This document shows, in pieces, positions 36,486 through 44,291 of a DNA stretch of 64,000 nt. Within the stretch, counting starts at the first letter, position 1. Every line of letters starts with the position of its first letter. A program made the translations under genes and the position numbers. The stretch lies in NCBI GenBank assembly GCA_965214615.1, contig OZ243952.1, forward strand, positions 2,976,001-3,040,000. The letters are read 5' to 3'. Below the pieces are notes generated by a model. It made no database searches and was not told the origin of the DNA. It saw only the letters and a list, made by a program, of their open reading frames with translations. Source of the stretch: CBDAUN01 sp965214615 (GTDB lineage: Bacteria > Pseudomonadota > Gammaproteobacteria > Arenicellales > JAJDZL01).

Positions 36486-37277
36486 TCAATCCAGCCAATT
36501 GATTTGCCGTATCCTTAAGTCAAGGGTGCGGTCGCCCTTGATCCGCTGTATCCGCACAGGCAAATTGCGCATCTGCGGTGCGATCCAGACGACAAACCGC
36601 TGTTTTTTCCGGTTGACCCTTGCCATGGTCAGGCGGACAGTATCGAATTGTCCGATCGCAGTATCAAGCATTTCGCGCCGGGGCGGACCGTACACATAGA
36701 CTCTGGTCTTGTCTATTTCGGCAATGCCGATGCGATGCTCGGCATAATGCTCGATTGGCCGGTAAAAGTGCGCAAGGTACCACGACTCGAAGTCGAGAAT
36801 CTCCGCGTTTTCAGGCAGGGAATAGCGATTGCCGTCGTACGGCCCGCCCGCTGCAAACAGTTCTCCGGCGTGCCAGTCGAATACCGCTTCGGCAAGATTC
36901 TCGCCACCGGTTTTTTCTGAATAGAAAAACCGCTCGGGCCGCACCCGGCCGTCGATTCCTACTCTCGCCGATGAGATTTGCGCCACCGGGTCGACTCCGA
37001 GAAGCTGCATCAGCGCATTGACTTGCAGCGTATGCGCGATCGCAACCTGCCCGCCAGAGTCCTTGCGGAACGCCCGCTCGCTGATGCCGATATCGACACC
37101 GTCAATCTGAGCCGCGTAGACGGCATCGAACTCCGGCAGTCCGTCGACCTGGGAATGCGCCGCAAAACCCGGAAGCCAAAGGACCGCCAAGAGCGGGATC
37201 CAGGCAGTAAATTGCCGCGCGCCATGCGCGCGCACGCGCTTGAACAATGCTTGAATCGACTTGCTCTTGAAACTCAT
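36486..37277 (-). CDS. DUF3108 periplasmic/outer-membrane-associated protein
   Basis: A 263-residue protein from the ATG at 37277 (MSFKSKSIQALFKRVRAHG), with a hydrophobic export segment (FTAWIPLLAVLWLPGFAAHS) then a beta-rich DUF3108 domain (FDAVYAAQIDGVDIGISERA, VYVYGPPRREMLDTAIGQFD). The open frame to 37361 would remove the signal's N-terminal position. It overlaps purN by four bases, an arrangement common in proteobacteria. Function unknown; family members are envelope proteins. Confidence 0.85.
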   Translation of the reverse strand: MSFKSKSIQALFKRVRAHGARQFTAWIPLLAVLWLPGFAAHSQVDGLPEFDAVYAAQIDGVDIGISERAFRKDSGGQVAIAHTLQVNALMQLLGVDPVAQISSARVGIDGRVRPERFFYSEKTGGENLAEAVFDWHAGELFAAGGPYDGNRYSLPENAEILDFESWYLAHFYRPIEHYAEHRIGIAEIDKTRVYVYGPPRREMLDTAIGQFDTVRLTMARVNRKKQRFVVWIAPQMRNLPVRIQRIKGDRTLDLRIRQINWLD

Positions 37278-37912
37278 AGTGTCAAATACTGCTCGTCCGA
37301 AACCCGGCCGTCCAAAAGCACCCGTCCGTCGACCACCGACAGACGCCGGTGCGCATACCACTGAATCGCAAGCGGGTAGATTCGGTGCTCCAGGCGATGC
37401 ACTTTCAGCTGAAGATCGGCAACTGTGTCTTGCGCATCAACCTTGGTTTCGGCCTGCACAATGATCGGACCGGCATCAAGCTCAGGCGTGACAAAATGCA
37501 CTGTCGCACCGTGCGTCATGTCGCCGGCATCAAGCACGCGCTGGTGGGTATTCAAGCCCTTGTGCTTCGGCAGCAGAGACGGGTGAATGTTCATGATCCG
37601 CTGAGGCCATAATTTAACGAACTGCTCGGTCATAATGCGCATGTAGCCGGCCAGGACAACCAGGTCAGGTTCAAATTGCCTTATCCGGCGGCAAAGTTCC
37701 AAATCATAGGCAACCGAATCGGCGTAGTCCCGCGGCTCAATTGCAACGGCTGGCACTGCCGCGTCGGTCGCACGCGTCAGCGCAAAGGCATGCGGAACAT
37801 CGCTGAAGACTGCCGACACCTGGGCAGCCAGTTCTCCGCGACTGGAGCAATCTAGAATCCTCTGCAGATTCGAGCCGTTTCCGGATGCCAGTACTGCTAG
37901 CCGAACAGACAC
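37274..37912 (-). CDS. purN: Phosphoribosylglycinamide formyltransferase
   Basis: Folate-dependent third step of purine synthesis. A GTG at 37912, one base after the purM stop, begins VSVRLAVLASGNGSNLQRIL and gives 212 residues, the family length; the longer frame lies inside purM. The active-site segments are MNIHPSLLPKHKGLNTHQRV and the HGATVHFVTPELDAGPII His/Asp region. Co-transcribed with purM and the DUF3108 gene. Confidence 0.94.
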   Translation of the reverse strand: MSVRLAVLASGNGSNLQRILDCSSRGELAAQVSAVFSDVPHAFALTRATDAAVPAVAIEPRDYADSVAYDLELCRRIRQFEPDLVVLAGYMRIMTEQFVKLWPQRIMNIHPSLLPKHKGLNTHQRVLDAGDMTHGATVHFVTPELDAGPIIVQAETKVDAQDTVADLQLKVHRLEHRIYPLAIQWYAHRRLSVVDGRVLLDGRVSDEQYLTL

Positions 37913-37913
37913 G

Positions 37914-38954
37914 CTAAATGTTCCGAAGTTCAATCGCGCCAGGTCCGCCGGTTTCGGCGATTTCACCGATTCGCCAGGACTGGACCTGTTCGCCGGCGAG
38001 CGCCGCCGACACCCCGTCTGCGTCATCCGGCTTCGCAATGAACACCATTCCGATGCCGCAATTGAACGTACTCAGCATATCGCGGGCGCCGATTCCGCCG
38101 GTTTCGGCAATCCATCTGAAGATTTCGGGCTGCTGCCACGATTGAACGTCAATCACCGCCTTGACGCCATCCGGCAGCACTCTGACCACGTTGCCAGGCA
38201 GGCCGCCGCCGGTAATGTGGGCAATCGCAGCGACATCGGTGCGCTCGATGACTGCACGTGCCGCCGAAACATAGATCCGCGTCGGCGTCAGCAAAGTCTC
38301 GCCCAGGGTTGCACCGGCAATTCGCTCGTCAAGTGAAATCTCGCAGCACTCGATGACTTTGCGAATCAGTGAAAAGCCGTTGGAATGCACGCCGGAAGCC
38401 TGGGCGCCAATGATGACGTCTCCAGGCGCAATGCCGCTGCCATCGATAATCCTGCTCTTTTCGACAACGCCTACGGCAAATCCGGCCAAGTCGTACTCGC
38501 CTGCGCTGTACATGCCTGGCATTTCGGCGGTTTCGCCGCCGATAAGCGCTGCGCCGGCCTGTTCGCAGCCTGCTGCGATGCCTTCGATCACCTGCTTGGC
38601 GACATCGCCATGCAATGCGCCGGTAGCAAAATAGTCAAGGAAGAATAGCGGCTTGGCACCATGCACGATGATGTCATTCACACACATTGCGACCAGATCG
38701 ATGCCGACGGTGCTGTGAAGATCAGTTTCAAAAGCGATCTTCAGCTTGGTGCCGACGCCGTCAGTTCCGCTCACAAGCACCGGTTCGCGGTAATCGCCAG
38801 GCACTTCGAACAAGGCGCCGAAAGCGTGCGGCATGCTGATCCAGCCTGGCTGAAAAGTGCGGCGCAGTGCCGGCTCGACAGATTCGATCAGCCGGTCGGC
38901 AGCCTCTATGTCGACTCCGGATCTGCGATAGTTCATGGGACGATCCTGAGTCAT
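37914..38954 (-). CDS. purM: Phosphoribosylformylglycinamidine cyclo-ligase
   Basis: Forms the imidazole ring (AIR) in purine synthesis. The 346-residue protein has VLVSGTDGVGTKLKIAFETD, DLVAMCVNDIIVHGAKPLFF, LIGGETAEMPGMYSAGEYDL and HITGGGLPGNVVRVLP, all diagnostic. First gene of a purM-purN-DUF3108 operon, divergent from pgsA. Confidence 0.96.
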   Translation of the reverse strand: MTQDRPMNYRRSGVDIEAADRLIESVEPALRRTFQPGWISMPHAFGALFEVPGDYREPVLVSGTDGVGTKLKIAFETDLHSTVGIDLVAMCVNDIIVHGAKPLFFLDYFATGALHGDVAKQVIEGIAAGCEQAGAALIGGETAEMPGMYSAGEYDLAGFAVGVVEKSRIIDGSGIAPGDVIIGAQASGVHSNGFSLIRKVIECCEISLDERIAGATLGETLLTPTRIYVSAARAVIERTDVAAIAHITGGGLPGNVVRVLPDGVKAVIDVQSWQQPEIFRWIAETGGIGARDMLSTFNCGIGMVFIAKPDDADGVSAALAGEQVQSWRIGEIAETGGPGAIELRNI

Positions 38955-39047
38955 TCGGCACTCCGTGTCAGCAATTTGAAATCACAGTTGTAAAACTTTG
39001 TAGCGTATACTCTATGCCGATTCATTTGCAACCGACCGACCCCGAAA

Positions 39048-39620
39048 ATGACTGCGTTTTTTGGACAAATTCCCAACTTGCTCACATTGCTGCGGATCGC
39101 CGCGGCACCGGTTCTCATCCTGCTTCTTCAATCCGAAGACTTTGAAGCGGCGTTAATTCTGTTTATCGTCGCCGGCATCACGGATAGCCTGGACGGATGG
39201 ATTGCAAAAAGATTCAACTGCGTGACAGAGCTTGGCGCACGGCTGGACCCGCTTGCTGACAAAATACTGATCATTTCCGCGTACTGCATGCTTGCATGGC
39301 TGGAATTGATTCCTTTCGAGCTGGTTTTGCTGGTGATATTCAGAGACCTTGTCATTGTAGGCGGCTATCTTGTTCTTTCGGTCGACGACGATATTCCTAT
39401 GCAACCGAGCATGATAAGCAAAATCAATACTTTGCTGCAAATTACGTTTGTCATCGCCGTATTGGTGGAAAACACGCCCTGGATGCAGCCCGGCCTGATC
39501 GGAGACCTGCTGATGCTTCTGGTTGCCATATCGACTATTGTCAGCGGCGTACAGTATGTCTGGGTCTGGGCCATCCGCCGCAGCTACAAGAATGCCGCCG
39601 AAAGTGATTCGAATCAGTGA
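39048..39620 (+). CDS. pgsA: CDP-alcohol phosphatidyltransferase (phosphatidylglycerophosphate synthase type)
   Basis: Membrane enzyme making phosphatidylglycerol phosphate or a related phospholipid. The 190-residue protein has the family signature DSLDGWIAKRF...GARLDPLADK (the D-xx-DG-xx-AR-like metal site, with K in place of A-R) and several hydrophobic helices. It overlaps hda by four bases, the usual gammaproteobacterial pairing. Confidence 0.85.
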   Translation: MTAFFGQIPNLLTLLRIAAAPVLILLLQSEDFEAALILFIVAGITDSLDGWIAKRFNCVTELGARLDPLADKILIISAYCMLAWLELIPFELVLLVIFRDLVIVGGYLVLSVDDDIPMQPSMISKINTLLQITFVIAVLVENTPWMQPGLIGDLLMLLVAISTIVSGVQYVWVWAIRRSYKNAAESDSNQ

Positions 39621-40309
39621 TGCGCCAGCATACCATGCCTTTGGGCTTGCCGGACTACGCAAGCTTCGACAACTACTATGCCACGGCGAATAGCGATGCC
39701 GTCACGCTGCTGCGCGAGTTCTTGAAAACCGGCAACGCCAAGGCAAGCGCCTACTTGTGGGGCGAGAGCGGAGTCGGAAAAACGCACCTCCTTTATTCCG
39801 CTTGCAGGGACTGCGAATCCAGCATCTACATTTCGGCGAGTGACGCCAAGATCCAGCCCGACGTTCTTGACTGTGTTCATGACTATGCTCTGGCATGCAT
39901 CGATGATGTTCAAGCGATTGCGCAGCACCTTGAGTGGGAGAAACGCCTGATGACCGCGCTCGAACGCGCCGAATCGGAAACAAGCCGGCTGCTTGTTGCC
40001 GCTGACTTGCCGCCGGATTCGCTCGGCCTGGCGCTGCCAGACCTCCAAAGCCGTCTTGCAGGCAGGCAAGTGCTTCGGCTGCGCCCGATCAGCGACGACG
40101 ACCGAATGCGGGTACTGCTTGAACGTGCCGCCCGGCGCGGCATGACCATTGAGCCGAATGTAGCCCGATATGCAATCAGCCGCCATTGCCGCAATATGCA
40201 CTCGGTTCTGGAATTGCTTGAGCGAATTGATCAGCTTTCGCTGGAGCAGCATCGCAGAATTACGATTCCGCTGCTGAACCGGCTCGATAGCATGCACAAG
40301 CCGGATTAG
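39617..40309 (+). CDS. hda: Hda, DnaA-homologous regulator of replication initiation
   Basis: A 230-residue AAA+ protein like the DnaA ATPase core (LWGESGVGKTHLLYSACRD; LACIDDVQAIAQHLEWEKRL; LLVAADLPPDSLG; sensor RLAGRQVLRLRPISDDDRMR) but without the DnaA DNA-binding domain. Hda with the sliding clamp stimulates ATP hydrolysis by DnaA. A clamp-binding motif may be in the first residues (QHTMPLGLPDYASFDNYY). It overlaps convergent wrbA by four bases. Confidence 0.88.
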   Translation: MMRQHTMPLGLPDYASFDNYYATANSDAVTLLREFLKTGNAKASAYLWGESGVGKTHLLYSACRDCESSIYISASDAKIQPDVLDCVHDYALACIDDVQAIAQHLEWEKRLMTALERAESETSRLLVAADLPPDSLGLALPDLQSRLAGRQVLRLRPISDDDRMRVLLERAARRGMTIEPNVARYAISRHCRNMHSVLELLERIDQLSLEQHRRITIPLLNRLDSMHKPD

Positions 40310-40914
40310 AGCGCCGATGCCGCTTTAAGCGCCTTGGCGGTTTCGGCGAGACGCCTGCCCAGAGCCAGGCACAGCTTTTCCTCGTCCCTGGTGAACGCCC
40401 GGTCGCCGCCATGACCTGATACATGGGACGCGCCATACGGCGTGCCGCCGGATTCGGTGTCGCGCAATGCGCGCTCGGTATACGGAATGCCCACCAGCAT
40501 CATGCCGTGATGCAGCAGCGGAACTGCCATCGAAAGCAGCGTCGACTCCTGTCCGCCATGCATTGAGCCGCTCGAGGTAAACACCGCTGCCGGCTTGCCC
40601 GACAGCGAACCCGACAGCCAAACCGATGCGCTGCAGTCTAGGAAATACTTCATCGGAGCAGACATCGCCCCGAATCGTGTCGGACTGCCGAGCGCCAAAC
40701 CATCGCATCGCTCAAGATCCGTTCGAGAGGCGTAGGCGTGTCCGCTGTCTGGGATTTCCGATTCGAACGCTTCGGTCGAAGAAGACACCTGGGCAACGCG
40801 GCGTATTGTCGATTCGCAGTCTGCGACTTGCCCGACACCCCGGCCGATGAGCTTGGCCATGCGTTCTACGCTGCCATCGCGGCTGTAGTACAGGATCAGT
40901 AGATTGGTGGACAT
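40306..40914 (-). CDS. wrbA: NAD(P)H:quinone oxidoreductase, WrbA-like flavodoxin fold
   Basis: An FMN-dependent quinone reductase, 202 residues from the ATG at 40914 (MSTNLLILYYSRDGSVERMA). The upstream frame to 40980 is not conserved. SPTRFGAMSAPMKYFLDCS and FTSSGSMHGGQESTLLSM form the flavin site, and GASHVSGHGGDRAFTRDEEK is WrbA-specific. Confidence 0.9.
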   Translation of the reverse strand: MSTNLLILYYSRDGSVERMAKLIGRGVGQVADCESTIRRVAQVSSSTEAFESEIPDSGHAYASRTDLERCDGLALGSPTRFGAMSAPMKYFLDCSASVWLSGSLSGKPAAVFTSSGSMHGGQESTLLSMAVPLLHHGMMLVGIPYTERALRDTESGGTPYGASHVSGHGGDRAFTRDEEKLCLALGRRLAETAKALKAASAL

Positions 40915-41259
40915 TTCGGCTACCCGTTTGAATTGTTCGGTTGCATTGCCGAATTCGACATCAATTCCTGCTGCGATCAAAGCGATGCCGCTAAGTTTCC
41001 CATTGCCGAAACAGCGACGGCAAGTGAATTCGCTTTCGGTACTGGAATATCAATCGAATCGCACAAGGCGCAGTCATGATATTGCATCAGGCGCTTTTTG
41101 CAATTCGCGACCCCGATTTCGTCGCTAGCGCCGTTGCGAATGCCGCTTCCCAATGCCGGAAAGGCAATGGGGCCTGATCATGCGATTCCGTGAGCCGGCC
41201 AGGACAAGCAGTTCGTCCCGGGGACAAAACCGCAAAGCTTTACAGGGACAGGAAAAATT

Positions 41260-41284
41260 AGCCCGCCGCTAGATGCGGCGGGCT
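41260..41284 (-). terminator. Rho-independent terminator of phasin gene 1
   Basis: AGCCCGCCGC and GCGGCGGGCT (10-bp arms, 5-base loop); on the minus strand this is followed by AATTTTTCC. Three bases upstream on that strand lies ACTCCTCCTTT (complement of 41288-41298), also present before the phasin 2 terminator. The remainder of the 40915-41333 gap shows no gene. Confidence 0.85.
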
Positions 41285-41333
41285 GCAAAAGGAGGAGTTG
41301 GAGAAAAACTGAAACTATGAAATCCGAATGCCC

Positions 41334-41675
41334 TTAGGCGGCTTTCTTGCGTGACACCACTGCGGGCGCAACTGCCGGCGCGGCGGCGGCTGCATACTTG
41401 CTCCACAATTCACTATAGGCCTGACCGGCTTCGGTTCCGATCGCATACAATGCTTCGGCGGCATCCTTGGACTGTCCGGCGAGTTTGCCGAACCATTCAT
41501 TTTGCAACGCAATATAGTCGTTTACAGTCTTGGCGCCGATCATTTTTTCGCTCTGTGCGATGATGTCCTGACCGACAGCCTTTGAAGTGTTTACGTTGTA
41601 ATCAAATACTTTATTGAACACTTTGGCATTGACAGCCATCACTTCAGTGTTCAAATCAATAATCTTTTCTTGCAT
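41334..41675 (-). CDS. Phasin family protein 1
   Basis: A 113-residue helical protein (LNTEVMAVNAKVFNKVFDYN, QSEKMIGAKTVNDYIALQNE, WFGKLAGQSKDAAEALYAIG) with an Ala/Pro-rich tail, the composition and pattern of Phasin_2 proteins that coat polyhydroxyalkanoate granules. An AAGGAG ribosome site lies seven bases before the start. Paralogous to the gene at 43155, with shared upstream and downstream control signals. Confidence 0.82.
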   Translation of the reverse strand: MQEKIIDLNTEVMAVNAKVFNKVFDYNVNTSKAVGQDIIAQSEKMIGAKTVNDYIALQNEWFGKLAGQSKDAAEALYAIGTEAGQAYSELWSKYAAAAAPAVAPAVVSRKKAA

Positions 41676-41703
41676 GATTAAGCTCCTTGCTTAAATGTTT
41701 ATG

Positions 41704-41740
41704 TTGCAGTGCAATATATCATCTATTTTTACGAAGTCAA
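41704..41740 (-). promoter_or_regulatory. Promoter with palindromic operator for phasin 1
   Basis: On the minus strand TTGACT (complement of 41735-41740), 16 bases, then TATATT (41713-41718) form a sigma-70 promoter. The perfect palindrome TTGCA-C-TGCAA (41704-41714) overlaps the end of the -10 box. The TGC-GCA symmetry resembles sites reported for the PHA-responsive repressor PhaR. Identical layout at 43514. Confidence 0.78.
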
Positions 41741-41984
41741 CCCCTAGGATCAAAATAATTTCCTGCGTCGCAGAAAACCTGTTGCGGCGCAACAACCCAA
41801 ACGCTGAACAGATGAATTGAATCCGGCATTGGCTCGTTGCTATTTTCCATGAGAAAATAACAACAGGCATCTTAGAAAGTGACTTGCTCCGGAGAACTCC
41901 CTGGTCAAGGGTTCACTGCCGCACAAGTGGCTTATAAGGATACGCGAACGCACTAGCAACGAAACAATTTAACGAGGTAGCGCA

Positions 41985-42989
41985 ATGAGAAGACACGCAT
42001 CAATGGTTGAGGGACTTTACTGGTGGGGAATTCCGACTTTCTTTCGGTGCCCGATCGCAAAAGATCCTGCCGAATGCGATATCGCCCTGGTGGGGGTACC
42101 CCATTCAACCGGCAACGGAACAACAGAGCGGGACCAGCATATGGGGCCGCGCGCGGTACGGAACATTTCAGCATTGGGCCGACGCTGCCACAAACAGTTT
42201 CACCTCGATCCCTGGAAAGAGTTCAGTATCGCAGACCTGGGCGATGTCCCTTTGCCTGAAGGCAACAACAACGAGCAAAGCATCGAAGACATCAGGGAAT
42301 TTTTTGCAACAATCGATGCCGCAGGCGCCCGCCCTGTGTCGATAGGCGGCGACCATGCAATAACGGGCGGTATTCTACAGGCGATCGCCGGCAGCGGCGC
42401 AAAGCTGACCGATGGCGAAAAAGCGGTTTTGCTCCACTTTGACGCGCATACCGACGCCTATCACAATCTTGATCATTTTCTCGGTGCCGTGAAATCCGCA
42501 GCTCATTGGGCAAGCTATCTCGTACGTGACGGGCACGTAGACCCCCATCATTCGGTTCAAGTCGGCATACGGGGCAACGTGCGCACCCTCGACTGGCTGG
42601 AGCCGAGCTACGATCTGGGCTACGAAGTGATCACCATCGAACGATACGAGGAGCTTGGCGCCGAAGCATGCAAGACGATCATCAATGACAGAATCGGCGA
42701 CCGTCCCGTCTATGTGACCTTCGATCTCGACTGCCTGGATCCTACAGTGGCACCGGGAGTGGCCAATATCGAAGCAGGCATCGAAGGTTTCAGAATCAAT
42801 CAGGTAATGGAACTGATTCGCTGCATCCGCGGGAAGAACGTCATTGGCGGCGACGTGGTCTGCCTAATGCCCACCAAGGACCATCCCAACCAGGTGACAT
42901 CGCTTGTAGCGAACTCGATTATGTTTGAAATTCTTTGCCTCATCGGCGACAGCATGCGAACCCGGTCGCAACAGCAAACGCCTGCCTGA
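41985..42989 (+). CDS. Agmatinase/arginase-family ureohydrolase 2
   Basis: A 334-residue manganese ureohydrolase with the ligands of the family: SIGGDHAITGG, HFDAHTDAYHN and VTFDLDCLDPTVAPGV. The N-terminus (MRRHASMVEGLYWWGIPTFF) and the HNLDHFLGAVKSAAHWAS loop differ from the 11067 protein, suggesting another guanidino substrate. An alternative start is the Met at codon 7. It lies between two phasin genes and runs opposite to them. Confidence 0.82.
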   Translation: MRRHASMVEGLYWWGIPTFFRCPIAKDPAECDIALVGVPHSTGNGTTERDQHMGPRAVRNISALGRRCHKQFHLDPWKEFSIADLGDVPLPEGNNNEQSIEDIREFFATIDAAGARPVSIGGDHAITGGILQAIAGSGAKLTDGEKAVLLHFDAHTDAYHNLDHFLGAVKSAAHWASYLVRDGHVDPHHSVQVGIRGNVRTLDWLEPSYDLGYEVITIERYEELGAEACKTIINDRIGDRPVYVTFDLDCLDPTVAPGVANIEAGIEGFRINQVMELIRCIRGKNVIGGDVVCLMPTKDHPNQVTSLVANSIMFEILCLIGDSMRTRSQQQTPA

Positions 42990-43058
42990 AAAAGATATGT
43001 GCGGAATCAGATTCACACCGGATTGCGGCAATTGACGCCCGGTACCGGTAAAAAAATT

Positions 43059-43083
43059 GGTCTGCCGCATTGCACGGCAGACC
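43059..43083 (-). terminator. Rho-independent terminator of phasin gene 2
   Basis: GGTCTGCCG and CGGCAGACC (9-bp arms, 7-base loop) followed on the minus strand by AATTTTTTTACC. ACTCCTCCTTT lies five bases before the hairpin on that strand (complement of 43089-43099), exactly as at phasin 1. The hairpin also lies after the plus-strand ureohydrolase. Confidence 0.82.
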
Positions 43084-43154
43084 GCAATAAAGGAGGAGTA
43101 AGAAAAAAGAGAAATATGCTATGAAAAATTCATATTCGTGAGTAATCGGTCCGA

Positions 43155-43484
43155 CTACCCGCCTTTGGCTTCGGCAACCGGAAGCACTGTCGCCTGCGCA
43201 GCGTACTTATTCCAGATCGCACCGTAGGACGCATTCGCTTCCACGCTGATCTGATACAGGGCCTCTCCCGCCTCCCGGGATTGACCGATCCACTTTTCGA
43301 ACCAGTTTGATTGCGCTGCGACAGCTTCATCGAAACTTCGGACATTGAACATATTTTCGGCCTGGCCGAATAGATGCTTGCTCATGTTTCTAGCGTTTTC
43401 TACATTGCAATCAAACACTTTATCCATAATTTTGGCATTTTCCGCCAGTGTCTCACTGGCCAGATCTAAAATCTGATGTTGCAT
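43155..43484 (-). CDS. Phasin family protein 2
   Basis: A 109-residue phasin from the ATG at 43484 (MQHQILDLASETLAENAKIM). The frame extending to 43691 runs through the promoter and is not coding. It aligns with phasin 1 along its length: MDKVFDCNVENARNMSKHLF, SNWFEKWIGQSREAGEALYQ and AIWNKYAAQA. Presumed granule surface protein. It is transcribed in the same direction as the cupin gene but from its own promoter. Confidence 0.82.
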   Translation of the reverse strand: MQHQILDLASETLAENAKIMDKVFDCNVENARNMSKHLFGQAENMFNVRSFDEAVAAQSNWFEKWIGQSREAGEALYQISVEANASYGAIWNKYAAQATVLPVAEAKGG

Positions 43485-43513
43485 GATTATCACACCTGGT
43501 AAATCAAATATTG

Positions 43514-43549
43514 TGCAGTGCAATATAACACCCATTTTTGCAAAGTCAA
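43514..43549 (-). promoter_or_regulatory. Promoter with palindromic operator for phasin 2
   Basis: TTGACT (complement of 43544-43549), 16 bases, TATATT (43522-43527), then TGCA-C-TGCA (43514-43522). Positions and sequences duplicate the phasin 1 promoter almost base for base, including a shared AAAAAT in the spacer. Co-regulation by one repressor is inferred. Confidence 0.78.
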
Positions 43550-43727
43550 CACCTTTTTGGAAAATTTTCCTGATATCCGCAATCGTCGGCGTGCGCGCCG
43601 TCGGCATGCCGATTCGGCAATGCAATGCCGTGTAAAAGCGCGTATTGGCTATGTGAGAATGTGGCGGGACATGCAGCGCTTGGCGCTGCATGCAAGCAAC
43701 GTCGAGCCGGGCGATTCGCAGCGCAGG

Positions 43728-44021
43728 CTACAGCAGTTCGATCTCGATGAAAGAGAATTCGGACGGGTTGTCATTGATCACGTTGTGCTCGACCCCTGCA
43801 GGTCGAAAATACGGCTCTGAGGCTTTCAACTCGCTGACCGCCTCGACACCGTCGTTGTCTACGATCAGCAAATTTCCGCTCACAAGGGGTACCACAATGT
43901 AGTCGTATTCGTGCCGATGATGGCCTGTTTCTGCGCCTGGATCAAACTGCCAGCGTGTCACCAGGACCCGTTCATTGCGAATCATTGTCGACGCTGTCGC
44001 CTTCGGTCTTGCTGCACTCAT
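43728..44021 (-). CDS. Small cupin-domain protein
   Basis: A 97-residue single-domain cupin: TRWQFDPGAETGHHRHEYDY carries the His-x-His metal-ligand motif, and YFRPAGVEHNVINDNPSEFS the second motif. The hydrophobic IELL end is typical of small cupins. No enzyme role can be assigned. Confidence 0.8.
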   Translation of the reverse strand: MSAARPKATASTMIRNERVLVTRWQFDPGAETGHHRHEYDYIVVPLVSGNLLIVDNDGVEAVSELKASEPYFRPAGVEHNVINDNPSEFSFIEIELL

Positions 44022-44291
44022 TGATTTGCTCCGGTTTGAAAATATAGGTCCCTAGGCCCGCGCCGGGTCGTTCATGCCGCAAGGGCACTTGCATGTGAAC
44101 CAAGCCGGCACCATGTTTAACTATAGCGCGATATCGGATGATAAATCTTAAAAGTCTCACAAAAGCGGGATGCGCGGCACTGCATTAACGAATTACAACG
44201 AGACGTTAACGAAAATTTAATGTTCACAGACGATAATTCCTGTCGAATTGTTAAAATCGAATCAACACCTGCAAACAGAGGAAGATCAACG

